This document shows, in pieces, positions 1 through 9,961 of a stretch of 64,000 nt of DNA (position 1 is the first letter of the stretch; each line of letters begins with the position of its first letter). A model generated the notes under the pieces. That model was not told the origin of the DNA. It made no database searches and was given only the letters and a program-made list of their open reading frames with translations. This stretch comes from Clostridia bacterium (GTDB lineage Bacteria; Bacillota; Clostridia; Christensenellales; Borkfalkiaceae), in the NCBI GenBank assembly GCA_900770185.1, contig CAAGJM010000013.1, positions 28,983 to 92,982 on the forward strand, read 5' to 3'. The translations under genes and the position numbers were made by a program.

Positions 1-1818
1 CCTGTGAACCGCAACACCCCTGCCGCGGGAAATATAACCGACTATCGGGTCGCCGGGAACGGGGTTGCAACACCGCGCGAAACGTATCAAAAGCCCGTTC
101 ACGCCTTCGATATCGACGTCGCCCGTAGAGTGAATTATTTTATTCGATATAGCGGGTTTTAAAGGCTCTTCGGGGCGCGATTCTTTCTTTTTAAAGTCGA
201 TAAGTTTCATTAAAACTTTATTGACCGTGACCGCGCCGCAACCGACGGCGGCATACATTTCATCGACGCCGTTGAACGCGAATTTTTGCGCCACCCGCTC
301 GAATGACTGCGGGGTTAAAAGTTCGCCGAAGTTATAACCTTTATTCTTCGCTTCCGCTTCGAGCATGGTTTTGCCCGTTTTAACGATGTCGTCAGCCGCT
401 TCGCGCTTGAAAAACGCCCTTATTTTGGCTTTTGCACCGCTTGTTTTAACTATTTTAAGCCAGTCCCACGACGGACCTTTACTGTTTGCGGAAGTGATGA
501 TTTCGACTATATCGCCGACCTTTAAGGTGGTGGTCAGCGGCACCATTTTGCCGTTCACTTTCGCGCCGACGCACTTGTTGCCGACTTCGGTGTGTATGCG
601 GTAGGCAAAGTCTATCGGGGTGCTGTCTTTTACGAGACTTATAACTTCCCCTTTAGGCGTGAAAACCAGAAGTTCGGTGTTGTAAATATCGCCCTTTAAA
701 CTGTCAAGGAATTCTTTGCTGTTTTTAATTCCGCCCTGCCATTCCATAACTTCGCGTATCCAGGATAAGCGTTTATCGAAACTGTCGGCGGAAACTTTAT
801 TTTCTTTATACTGCCAGTGCGCCGCGATACCGTATTCAGCCGTGTCGTTCATCTCGTAAGTGCGTATTTGTATCTCGAAAATCTGCCCGAATTCGGTCAC
901 CACCGTCGTGTGCAAGCTCTGATACATGTTCTCTTTCGGCATTGCGATGTAGTCTTTGATTCGCCCCGGCATGGGGTTCCATTTTTTGTGAATTTTGCCT
1001 AAAAGCTCGTAACACTCGTCAACGGTGTTTACTAAAATGCGGACGGCGGTCAAGTCGTAAATCTGGTCAAGCGTTTTATTCTGCGTTTTCATCTTGCGAT
1101 AAATGCTGTAAAAATGCTTCGGCCGACCGAAAACTTCGCCTTTTATGCCGCTTTCTTGTAAAATTTCTTTAAGCGCGTCAACGACTTTCTGAACGGTTGC
1201 GCGCCGTTCGGCAAGCTCTTGATTTATATGGACGGAAAGATATTCGTACGCTTCGGGGTCAAGGTATTTCAAGCACAAATCTTCAAGCTCCCATTTAACG
1301 GACGATATACCGAGCCTACCCGCAAGCGGCGCGTAAATATCCAGCGTTTCGCGCGCCATTTTAAGCTGCCGCTCTTTCGATAAAAAGTTAAGCGAACGCA
1401 TATTGTGAAGCCTGTCGGCAAGCTTTATGATGACGACCCTTATATCCTTCGCCATCGAAACGAAAATCTTTTTAAAGTTTTCGGCTTGCTCTTCTTCCTG
1501 CGACTTGAATTCTATTTTGTCAAGTTTTGTAACACCCTCGACAAGCTCTAAAACCTCGTCGCCGAACTCGTTTTTAATATCCTGCTGGGTGACGGGCGTG
1601 TCCTCTAAAACGTCGTGCAAAAAAGCCGCGGCTATCGTATTCGAATCCATTCTTAGGTCGATTAAAATTTGCGCGACGGCGCACGGGTGGGTAAAATATT
1701 CTTCACCAGACGCCCTCTTTTGCCCGGAGTGAGCGTTTTTAGCAAAATAATAAGCCTTGGTTAAAAACTCCGCTTCTTTTTCGGAATATATGCTTTTTAT
1801 GCTTTCAAGTACGTCCAT
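1..1818 (-). CDS. rel: Bifunctional (p)ppGpp synthetase/hydrolase, 5' part only
   Basis: Makes and degrades the alarmone (p)ppGpp during the stringent response. The frame opens at the ATG at 1816-1818 and runs 606 codons off the left edge of the window without a stop. Visible in order: an HD hydrolase domain (His68-Asp69 within AAAFLHDVLED), the RelA/SpoT synthetase region around residues 200-330, a TGS domain near 385-445, and the conserved Cys-Cys segment (RCCNPVPGD) near the cut. The C-terminal ACT domain would lie outside. The HD motif is intact, so this is a Rel-type bifunctional enzyme and not a RelA-type synthetase. It begins 12 bases after the recJ stop and is probably cotranscribed with it. 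In many Clostridia an apt gene sits between recJ and rel; it is absent here. Confidence 0.95.
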   Translation of the reverse strand, partial: MDVLESIKSIYSEKEAEFLTKAYYFAKNAHSGQKRASGEEYFTHPCAVAQILIDLRMDSNTIAAAFLHDVLEDTPVTQQDIKNEFGDEVLELVEGVTKLDKIEFKSQEEEQAENFKKIFVSMAKDIRVVIIKLADRLHNMRSLNFLSKERQLKMARETLDIYAPLAGRLGISSVKWELEDLCLKYLDPEAYEYLSVHINQELAERRATVQKVVDALKEILQESGIKGEVFGRPKHFYSIYRKMKTQNKTLDQIYDLTAVRILVNTVDECYELLGKIHKKWNPMPGRIKDYIAMPKENMYQSLHTTVVTEFGQIFEIQIRTYEMNDTAEYGIAAHWQYKENKVSADSFDKRLSWIREVMEWQGGIKNSKEFLDSLKGDIYNTELLVFTPKGEVISLVKDSTPIDFAYRIHTEVGNKCVGAKVNGKMVPLTTTLKVGDIVEIITSANSKGPSWDWLKIVKTSGAKAKIRAFFKREAADDIVKTGKTMLEAEAKNKGYNFGELLTPQSFERVAQKFAFNGVDEMYAAVGCGAVTVNKVLMKLIDFKKKESRPEEPLKPAISNKIIHSTGDVDIEGVNGLLIRFARCCNPVPGDPIVGYISRGRGVAVHR

Positions 1819-1830
1819 ATCGCCCCTGTT

Positions 1831-4140
1831 TTAAGAAAGTTTTTTATTGCTTTTTTCGTCAAGCGCGGCTCTGTATGCCGCGGAATTCGTGAGTTCGTTT
1901 TTGGTTTTAGCGTTTACGGCTATCCTTTTTAAGTCGCTTAAAAAGCCCAGTTCCGTAAACACCGCGACGGCAAACGCAAACTGCGCTTCGTCTATTCCGG
2001 TATCTAAATACAAATCATAATAATCCTGGTAATCTTTTACCGCTATAAGCGATTTAAGTTTTACAAACGCCGCGCCTAAATTCGTGCGCGACGGGTCTAC
2101 TCCGTCAAGGTTAAACCCCGCTAAATCGGCAACCGTTACAGACGACACGAAGGCATATTTATACACGGCGAAAGGCTTATCTAGATATATGATTTCGTTG
2201 TACTCGCTTATATCGTCATCAAGCGAAATTCCGCCTAAAATGAGGCAATTTTTGCCGCCCTTCGTGCTTAAATGTTTGTAATTAAGTTCAAGTTTAGCGG
2301 CGTTTTTGTACTTTTTAAGATTGATTATGTCGGTTAAAACGAAAAGCTTCCCGAACCCGCGGATATTTTTTAAAATTATTTCGTCCGCCTCGCTTACGCT
2401 GACCGTTTTATAACCTGCAAAACTTTGTTCGCCGAGTTTTTTAAAACCGCAGATCATCGCGTCGAATTCTACGCGTTTGCCGAATTCATACGACAAAACG
2501 ACCGCTTTAACGTATCCTTTTAAATATTCTTTCCCGTTAAATTCGGATATATTCGGCTCGAAAACTATTTGCTTTTTTACGTCGCTTTTCAGTAGATCGG
2601 CGTCATTTAAACCGTTAAAATAAGTTAAGTCTATTACGCTTGATTTTATGGTTAAATGCACCGAATCTTGCCTTATGGGGTTGGGGGTTAAACGCCCCGC
2701 CTCCATTGCATAAAGCGGGCGTTTGTTACCCGTGCCGAACGGCTCGAAAGAGGATATTTCTTTTGCAAGTTTTAATGGGAATTTGCCGCTTATTTCTTCT
2801 TCTGCTTCGATTGTTTTTTCAAAAACTTCGTCGCCGTACTCGGTTTTTAAGTAACCGTTCACCCTTTCGTAAAACGCGGGCAAATTTTCTTTTTTTATGG
2901 TTATGCCCGCGGCTTGCGAGTGCCCGCCGAAGTCCTCGACCAAGTCTTTCGCGCTATCGACCGCTTTATAAATATTTACGCCGTCTATAGAGCGCGCCGA
3001 ACCGTGCAAAACGCCGCCGCGCCCCGAAAAAATTATTGCGGGCAGGTAATATTCTTCCGCCAAGCGCGCCGTAACTATGCCGACGAGCCCGCTTTTATAA
3101 TCTTCGCCGCAAACCAAAACCAATCTGTCGATTTTTTTACTTTTAAGTTCTTGCTTTGCCTGCTTATAGAGCGCGTCACACTCGCTTTGGCGAAGAACGT
3201 TATATTTAACAAGGGTTTCGGCGAGCCGCTTAATTTCATCTTTATCTTCGCTTAAAAATAGTTTTAACGCAGAATATGCGTCGCCCATACGCCCGGCGGC
3301 GTTTACCCTCGGAGCAAGCGCGAACGCAAGCGACGTTTCGTTAATTTCTTTCGCGCCCGACAGTTCCAGCAACGCTTTTATCGCGGGTAAACTTTTGCCC
3401 GCTTTCATTATTTTTACGCCTTCGTGAATGATATCGCGGTTTTCGCCCGTGACGGGCATGCTGTCGGCAACCGTAGCAAGCGCAACGACGTCCAAAAACT
3501 TATCCGCCTCGCCGCCGATAAGCGCGCATGCGATTTTATACGCCACGCCTGCCCCGCAAAGCCCGCTGAACGGGTATGACTGGTCTTTAAACTTGCAGTT
3601 GACGGTAATTGCGTCGGGGGTAACGTCTGGAATTTCGTGATGGTCGGTTATGATGACGTCAACGCCTAAATCTTTTAAATATTCGACTTCTTTTACCCCG
3701 CTTATGCCGCAGTCAACGGTAACGATAAGGTCGGGAAGGTAAGCTTCGACCACTTCGTCTATAACCTCAACGGAAAGCCCGTAGCCGTTTTCCCGCTCGG
3801 GAACGACTGCGCTTGCGTTTATTCCGAAAATTTTAAGGCTTTTGACCATGACGGTAGCGGCGCATATACCGTCGGCGTCATAATCACCGTAAACGACGAC
3901 CGTTTCGTTATTATCGCGCGCTTTTTTAAGCCTTTCAATCGCTGCGTCTATACCTTTAAGCCCGTGCGGGTCGTTAAAATTCGCCTTTGACGGGTTCAAA
4001 AAATCTCTCACTCCGTCCGCCGAATTTATTCCGCGTAAAAAAAGTATGCGCGCGCCCGAATAACTAAGCCCCGTTTCTTTCGCTAAATTTTCGACGGCGC
4101 GTTCGTCCGATTCAGTTAAGGTTTTAAATTTAACCTTCAT
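1831..4140 (-). CDS. recJ: Single-stranded-DNA-specific exonuclease RecJ
   Basis: 5'-3' single-strand exonuclease used in RecFOR recombination and in repair. The product has 769 residues, near the usual length for Gram-positive RecJ. The DHH phosphoesterase motifs are clear: GDYDADG near residue 90 (motif I), VDCGISG near 145, TDHHE near 165 (the DHH signature) and ALATVADSMP near 225. A DHHA1-like region follows (GLVGIVTARLAEEY, then GGHSQAAG near 405). The C-terminal 250 residues match the Gram-positive RecJ extension in position but are poorly conserved. It lies between secF and rel, the usual clostridial order, and shares their strand. Confidence 0.96.
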   Translation of the reverse strand: MKVKFKTLTESDERAVENLAKETGLSYSGARILFLRGINSADGVRDFLNPSKANFNDPHGLKGIDAAIERLKKARDNNETVVVYGDYDADGICAATVMVKSLKIFGINASAVVPERENGYGLSVEVIDEVVEAYLPDLIVTVDCGISGVKEVEYLKDLGVDVIITDHHEIPDVTPDAITVNCKFKDQSYPFSGLCGAGVAYKIACALIGGEADKFLDVVALATVADSMPVTGENRDIIHEGVKIMKAGKSLPAIKALLELSGAKEINETSLAFALAPRVNAAGRMGDAYSALKLFLSEDKDEIKRLAETLVKYNVLRQSECDALYKQAKQELKSKKIDRLVLVCGEDYKSGLVGIVTARLAEEYYLPAIIFSGRGGVLHGSARSIDGVNIYKAVDSAKDLVEDFGGHSQAAGITIKKENLPAFYERVNGYLKTEYGDEVFEKTIEAEEEISGKFPLKLAKEISSFEPFGTGNKRPLYAMEAGRLTPNPIRQDSVHLTIKSSVIDLTYFNGLNDADLLKSDVKKQIVFEPNISEFNGKEYLKGYVKAVVLSYEFGKRVEFDAMICGFKKLGEQSFAGYKTVSVSEADEIILKNIRGFGKLFVLTDIINLKKYKNAAKLELNYKHLSTKGGKNCLILGGISLDDDISEYNEIIYLDKPFAVYKYAFVSSVTVADLAGFNLDGVDPSRTNLGAAFVKLKSLIAVKDYQDYYDLYLDTGIDEAQFAFAVAVFTELGFLSDLKRIAVNAKTKNELTNSAAYRAALDEKSNKKLS

Positions 4141-4210
4141 TTTTTCTCCGTTTATTCGAGTCTTGCGACGCTAACGCCGCCCGACTTAAAAATTACGATT
4201 TAAAAGCAAA

Positions 4211-4232
4211 CGGACGGGATAACCCCCGTCCG
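4211..4232 (-). terminator. Hairpin between secF and recJ
   Basis: An 8-bp GC stem (CGGACGGG/CCCGTCCG) with a six-base loop lies in the 137-bp secF-recJ spacer. On the minus strand it is followed by TTTGCTTTT, a poor U-run, so it may attenuate and not fully stop transcription into recJ. Confidence 0.45.
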
Positions 4233-4277
4233 CCCTTTAATTCACCAACCCGCTTGCGATAAGAGACTTAGCAAGGT

Positions 4278-5354
4278 TTAAGCTTTTTGTTTTTTCGACT
4301 TGCCGCCGTTTTTGATTTTACCGCCGATTTTTCTGAGTATAACCCACATAGGAGCGGAAAGAAGTACCGACGAGTATGCGCCCGCAACCAAACCGAAGAT
4401 TATCGGAAGCGCGAATTCGTTCATAGACGTAACGCCCATTATCGAGCAAACTATCGCAAGCGCAACAATAACTACCAAGGTCGTAAGCGTGGTTAAAATC
4501 GACCTGCCGAGAGTATCGGCGATAGCGCGGTTTGCAATTTCCGCGTCGCTTGCGTCTTTTAACGAATCGGCTTTTTTAAGTTCGCGGATTCTGTCGAAGA
4601 TGACTATCGTCGCGTTGATAGAGTAACCGACGATCGTAATTACCGCGGCAATGAAGGTTACGTTTACTTCGATGCGGAACATTGCGGTTAAGGCTATCAT
4701 CACCAAAACGTCGTGACAAAGCGCGATTATCGCCGCTAAGCCCGAAGAGAAAGTGAACCTTATGCAGATGTAAATAAGTATAACGGCAACCGCCGCGAGG
4801 GTAGCCAATATACTGTTTTTAAGAAGTTTTGTAAAAGTCGAAGCGTTTACTATACGAACGCGCGGAGCCTCTTCAACTTCCATTTCGCCGTTAAAGTTCG
4901 CCTCCGAATACTTGTTCAACGCCTCCATTATTTTCGTGTTGAGCGCGGTAGACGTATCGACTTCGTTGCCCTGCACTTTTTTAGTGAATTCACTCTGCGC
5001 GGTTGCGTCTTTAGAGTCGATTTTTTTGCCGTTGTACTTATAGTTAAGACCGATTTCGGCAACAACGTCGTCCCCGTCGCTCGACCAGCGGGTATAGCTC
5101 CAGTCAAAGCCGTTAGCTTCAACGGTGTCCTTTATTACCTTTTCGACCTGATGTTTCGCACCGTCATGGTAATTTAAGTACGTGCCCATATTAGCTTCCA
5201 TCTTAACGCCGCCGCCGAAGTCAAGCCCGACGTTTAAACCGAGCATGCCTATAACGATTGCGCCCGCTATAATCACGCACAAGGCAATAGGAGCAAAAAA
5301 TTTGAATTTTTCAACGATTTTAAGGTTGCGACCTTTGAAATTAAGCAATTTCAT
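4278..5354 (-). CDS. secF: Protein translocase subunit SecF
   Basis: Membrane subunit that, with SecD, uses the proton-motive force to complete Sec-dependent export. The 358-residue product has an N-terminal membrane helix (residues 17-40), an external domain starting with the GLDFGGG motif, and five further helices, including VGYSINATIVIFDRIRE near residue 245, the SecD/SecF signature. The external loop between residues 60 and 140 is long and charged. The ATG at 5354 lies inside the end of secD (14-base overlap), which suggests translational coupling. Confidence 0.96.
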   Translation of the reverse strand: MKLLNFKGRNLKIVEKFKFFAPIALCVIIAGAIVIGMLGLNVGLDFGGGVKMEANMGTYLNYHDGAKHQVEKVIKDTVEANGFDWSYTRWSSDGDDVVAEIGLNYKYNGKKIDSKDATAQSEFTKKVQGNEVDTSTALNTKIMEALNKYSEANFNGEMEVEEAPRVRIVNASTFTKLLKNSILATLAAVAVILIYICIRFTFSSGLAAIIALCHDVLVMIALTAMFRIEVNVTFIAAVITIVGYSINATIVIFDRIRELKKADSLKDASDAEIANRAIADTLGRSILTTLTTLVVIVALAIVCSIMGVTSMNEFALPIIFGLVAGAYSSVLLSAPMWVILRKIGGKIKNGGKSKKQKA

Positions 5355-6636
5355 CTTCTACCGCCTCCCTTTTAAGATTAAAGAACTTCGCCTGATTTTT
5401 GGGAAGCGCGTACATCAAAGTGATAAGCCCGCGGGAAACCAAAACCGCCGTTATCATCGACAAAACTATACCTATCAAAAGAGTTATGGCAAAACCTTTG
5501 ATAGAGCCCGGGCAAAGTATCCACAACACGATTGCCGCCAGAACGGTGGTAATGTTACTGTCGAATATCGTGACGAACGCCCTTTTAAAGCCTGCGTTTA
5601 TAGCGGACCTTACGGTCTTACCCGCAGCGTATTCTTCTTTGATACGCTCGAATATAATAACGTTTGCGTCAACCGCCATACCTATCGAAAGTATAATACC
5701 CGCGATGCCGGGAAGGGTCAACTGAACCCACGGAACAAGCGCCAATAATACGATAAACACGCCGGTGTAAATCATAAGAGCGAGCGACGCCGCCAAACCC
5801 ATTCCGCGATATACGATTATCATTATCGCGAAAATTATAAGTAAACCTATCGCACCCGCAATAACGCTCGCTTTTAAAGCGTTGTCGCCCAAAGTTGCGT
5901 TAATGTGGTTGGATTCGCCGACCTTAAATTCAAGCGGAAGTTTACCTGCGTTTATAACCGCCGCGATGCTGTCTGCCTCTTCGTAAGATTCCAAGCCTTC
6001 GATTTGAGCGCTCGAACTCGTTATCTGTTCCTTTACCGAAGGGCTCGAAATAACGTCTTCGCCGAGATAAATGTAAAGCTTGTCGCCCGCGGTAGCCTGC
6101 GTTGCCTGAGCAAAGAGGCTCGTCCCTTTCGTGGTAAATTCAAGCATAACTATCGGGTTGCCGTCTTTATCGTAACCGGGGGTAGCCTTTTTAACGTCGC
6201 TACCCGTTAAATATACGCGCCCGTCTTTATTCTGGAAAGTGAGTTCGCCCGACGAGCCGATTATCTTCATAACCGAGTCAACGTCGTCGATTTCGGGAAT
6301 TTCAACCCTTATTTCTCTGTCCGCGCCGACGCCCTGAATGGTTATGGTCGCTTCGGTATAACCTTTGTTATCTAAACGGGTACGCAAAATTTCGACCGCA
6401 TTGTCGAAAATATCGCCTTCGGCTGTTTTGCCGTCGGTCGCTTCGGGGGTTAAGACGACGTAATAACCGCCCTTTAAGTCGATACCCAAGCCTATCGTGC
6501 TGCCGATGGAATTATAATCTTTCGTCCCGTTTTTGATAAAACCGGGCAAACGGAAAGAGCATAAATCTAAAACCGTCAAAACCGCGGTGACAACAACGAT
6601 TACGGCGAGTAAGATTATTGACTTCTTTTTCTTCAT
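5341..6636 (-). CDS. secD: Protein translocase subunit SecD
   Basis: Partner of SecF in the accessory complex of the SecYEG channel. I start it at 6636 (MKKKKSII), 431 residues, because GGAGG stands six bases upstream; the same frame is open to 6684 but those 16 codons lack a ribosome site. An N-terminal helix is followed by GIDLKGGYYV (the D1 motif), the P1 periplasmic domain with DIFDNAVEILRTR and VEIPEIDD, and a C-terminal membrane block with GMAVDANVIIFERIKEE. YajC is encoded just upstream, so the whole SecDF-YajC module is clustered. Confidence 0.97.
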   Translation of the reverse strand: MKKKKSIILLAVIVVVTAVLTVLDLCSFRLPGFIKNGTKDYNSIGSTIGLGIDLKGGYYVVLTPEATDGKTAEGDIFDNAVEILRTRLDNKGYTEATITIQGVGADREIRVEIPEIDDVDSVMKIIGSSGELTFQNKDGRVYLTGSDVKKATPGYDKDGNPIVMLEFTTKGTSLFAQATQATAGDKLYIYLGEDVISSPSVKEQITSSSAQIEGLESYEEADSIAAVINAGKLPLEFKVGESNHINATLGDNALKASVIAGAIGLLIIFAIMIIVYRGMGLAASLALMIYTGVFIVLLALVPWVQLTLPGIAGIILSIGMAVDANVIIFERIKEEYAAGKTVRSAINAGFKRAFVTIFDSNITTVLAAIVLWILCPGSIKGFAITLLIGIVLSMITAVLVSRGLITLMYALPKNQAKFFNLKREAVEDEIA

Positions 6637-6716
6637 TACTGCCTCCTGATGGAATAGCGTCCGATTTTGCTTAAAGCGGCGCACCGCAAAAAAACAAAAC
6701 GTAAATACACTTATTT

Positions 6717-6745
6717 ATTATAATGTACCGCGCCGTTTTAGTCAA
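6717..6745 (-). promoter_or_regulatory. secD promoter
   Basis: TTGACT (6740-6745), a 17-base spacer and a perfect TATAAT (6717-6722) on the minus strand. It gives secDF(-recJ-rel) its own start about 75 bases upstream of the secD ATG. Confidence 0.85.
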
Positions 6746-6907
6746 TAAGTTTTTTAATTATTTATCGCGTTTTTATTAAATATTTACCTAAATCGCGCGG
6801 GCGTGCGCACATTTCGCGCAGGTGCGCGCGTACGCGTGCGCACAAAGCCGTTTTTATCGGACTTGTGCGCGCGTCGCTCATTGCCGTTTTTCCGCCGCAA
6901 ACAAAAA
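6746..6907. other. Spacer downstream of the TIGR04086-type gene, no gene seen
   Basis: Rest of the 398-bp gap between secD and the next gene. It holds an AT-rich part and then a sharply CpG-rich part with a near-palindrome at 6822-6843. No convincing reading frame with a ribosome site was seen on either strand. Confidence 0.6.
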
Positions 6908-6931
6908 AAAGATTGCCCGATTGCAATCTTT
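6908..6931 (-). terminator. Terminator of the TIGR04086-type gene
   Basis: A 9-bp stem (AAAGATTGC/GCAATCTTT) is followed on the minus strand by a run of eight T. The left flank is also A/T rich, so it may work in both directions. Confidence 0.85.
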
Positions 6932-7034
6932 TTATTTGCACCTCTAAAACTTAATGCGGTTCAGTCACCGTTCGGTAACACGGCAAAAACCGATTTATTA
7001 CCACAAAAACAGTTTGGAATAAAGAACGTTTGAC

Positions 7035-7409
7035 CTACGCGTTTGCCTTTCTGTTTACGGCAAGCACGCCCGATATCGCGCCGACCGCTCCGCCCAATAA
7101 AACTTCCCATAAAATAGACGACGCGCCCGCCGCCCCGCCTATTATGGCGAACACAAGGCTTGCGACGAGAACGGATAAAAGCCCCGTTATCGCGCCTTTA
7201 ATAAGGCCTTTGTCGCCCTTAACCGAAAAAAAGACACCCGTAAACACCGAAAGCGTTTTGATAATAACGTTGACGGGTTTAATAACCGCGTCCGGGAAAG
7301 AAAACGCTTTGATGACGAGCGCGAAAATAAGCACCGCAAGTAAAGAAAACAGCACGCTTATTATAACGCCTTTTAAAACGCCCAAATAAAAAGACTTATC
7401 TTTAAACAA
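7035..7409 (-). CDS. TIGR04086-type small membrane protein
   Basis: A 124-residue protein with four hydrophobic segments (about 8-32, 40-58, 64-90 and 96-118), rich in Gly/Ala/Val, with two SVFTGVFFSVKGDKG-like turns. I recognise the position and form, a four-helix protein between yajC and secD, as the family annotated TIGR04086 in Clostridia. Its function is not known; the constant location beside SecDF-YajC suggests a link with membrane protein traffic, but that is inference. Followed by a strong terminator. Confidence 0.75.
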   Translation of the reverse strand: MFKDKSFYLGVLKGVIISVLFSLLAVLIFALVIKAFSFPDAVIKPVNVIIKTLSVFTGVFFSVKGDKGLIKGAITGLLSVLVASLVFAIIGGAAGASSILWEVLLGGAVGAISGVLAVNRKANA

Positions 7410-7473
7410 AATAAAAACCTCCGCTAAACCCTTTGTAAAGTTTATGCGAAGGTTGTTTATTTAATTACCGATT

Positions 7474-7965
7474 TTACTTTTTAGAAGTCTTTTTGGTCGC
7501 TTTTTTAGCGGGTGCTTTTTCTTCTGCAACCTTTTCTTCAACGACTTCTTCCTTTACTTCTTCAACGGGAGCTTCGCCGTCTTTTGATTCCAAAGTTACG
7601 GGTTCAGCGGGAGCGACTTCTTCCTTAACTTCTTCTTTTGCCTCTTCGGTCTTTTCTTCCGCCGCACCGTCTATTTTAACGCCTTCGGGAAGTTCCATCT
7701 GATAAATAGCGCGCTTATCGAGGCGGATAACGCTACCTTCGCTGGAAAGCAAAAATTCGCTGTCTTCAACCGCCACGACGGTTCCGACGATGCCGCCGAT
7801 GGTGATAACCTTCGTGCCGGCGCAAATAGCGTCTTTCTTTTTACGATCTTCTTCGACTTGTTTTTTGCGCTGTTTGCTGCTGAAAATCATATACGCGATA
7901 ACCGCCACAATAATAACGCCGATGAAGACGTAAGTCATAACTTTGCTTGCAAGTAAATTCAACAT
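7474..7965 (-). CDS. yajC: Preprotein translocase subunit YajC
   Basis: Single-span component of the SecDF-YajC complex. Residues 9-29 form the membrane helix, followed by FSSKQRKKQVEED and the conserved GTKVITIGGIVGTVVAVED region (about 50-68). The product has 163 residues against about 90-110 for most YajC; the extra length is a low-complexity tail of Glu, Lys, Ala and Val (from about residue 100) ending in a basic KKATKKTSKK cluster. This tail is probably disordered. Confidence 0.93.
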   Translation of the reverse strand: MLNLLASKVMTYVFIGVIIVAVIAYMIFSSKQRKKQVEEDRKKKDAICAGTKVITIGGIVGTVVAVEDSEFLLSSEGSVIRLDKRAIYQMELPEGVKIDGAAEEKTEEAKEEVKEEVAPAEPVTLESKDGEAPVEEVKEEVVEEKVAEEKAPAKKATKKTSKK

Positions 7966-7993
7966 AAAATTACTCTCTCCTTATTTGATTTAA

Positions 7994-8022
7994 ATTTTAC
8001 TATAAAATATAAGCGTTTGCAA
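7994..8022 (-). promoter_or_regulatory. yajC promoter
   Basis: TTGCAA (8017-8022), 17 bases, TAAAAT (7994-7999) on the minus strand, about 30 bases before the yajC ATG. Confidence 0.65.
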
Positions 8023-8052
8023 GCGTTTTTTTTACTCAACGCCATATTTCAC

Positions 8053-9423
<1,371 letters not shown>

Positions 9424-9703
9424 GAAAAGCAACAGTATGTTGGTTTTATAAGCAAGTTAGGCAAGGCTCGCGAAGATTTAAGGCTGAGATAGACCTTTGT
9501 TGGTCATCGAAGTCTGAAATCTGAGCAGAAACGCCGCATAACGCAGCCGTAGGTGACTGCGTAGAAAAGCAACAGTACGTTGGTTTTATAAGCAAGTTAG
9601 GCAAGGCTCGCGAAGATTTAAGGCTGAGATAGACCTTTGTCGGTCATCGAAGTCTGAAATCTGAGCAGAAACGCTGCATAACGCAGCCGTAGGTGACTGC
9701 GTA
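9424..9703. repeat. Tandem duplication of a 140-bp unit
   Basis: Two units, 9424-9563 and 9564-9703, differ at only three positions that I can see (ATGTTGG/ACGTTGG, TTGTTGG/TTGTCGG and ACGCCGC/ACGCTGC). Each holds the phrase AGGCAAGGCTCGCGAAG. There is no third copy. The only frames here are short and lack ribosome sites. Confidence 0.9.
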
Positions 9704-9710
9704 GAAAACC

Positions 9711-9960
9711 CGCCAAAACGCCGCAATTTACGCGCTTTTGGTGCAAATGCTCGTTTGAAGTACGTCTTGTACATCATCACTCGCCTTTGCCCAAAATCAT
9801 CAAAAATATCGGCGTTTTGGTTGTGAGCAAGTATTGCGTTCGCGTTTTTAGATTAAGACAAGGCGCGCGAACGGGCTCATACAAGCGTATTGCCCGTGAG
9901 CGCAACGCCGTATTAACCAAAAACACGACGCAAGACCGAGTTTATACGCAATCATCTACG
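9711..9960. repeat. Inverted-repeat intergenic element, copy A
   Basis: CCAAAACGCCG (9713-9723) and CGGCGTTTTGG (9811-9821) are exact inverted arms around a core with TTTGAAGTACGTCTTGTACATC. A second stem follows: CGTTCGCG (from 9838) pairs with CGCGAACG (ending near 9871). A related copy with different but still complementary arms lies at about 63822-64000. Confidence 0.7.
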
Positions 9961-9961
9961 G

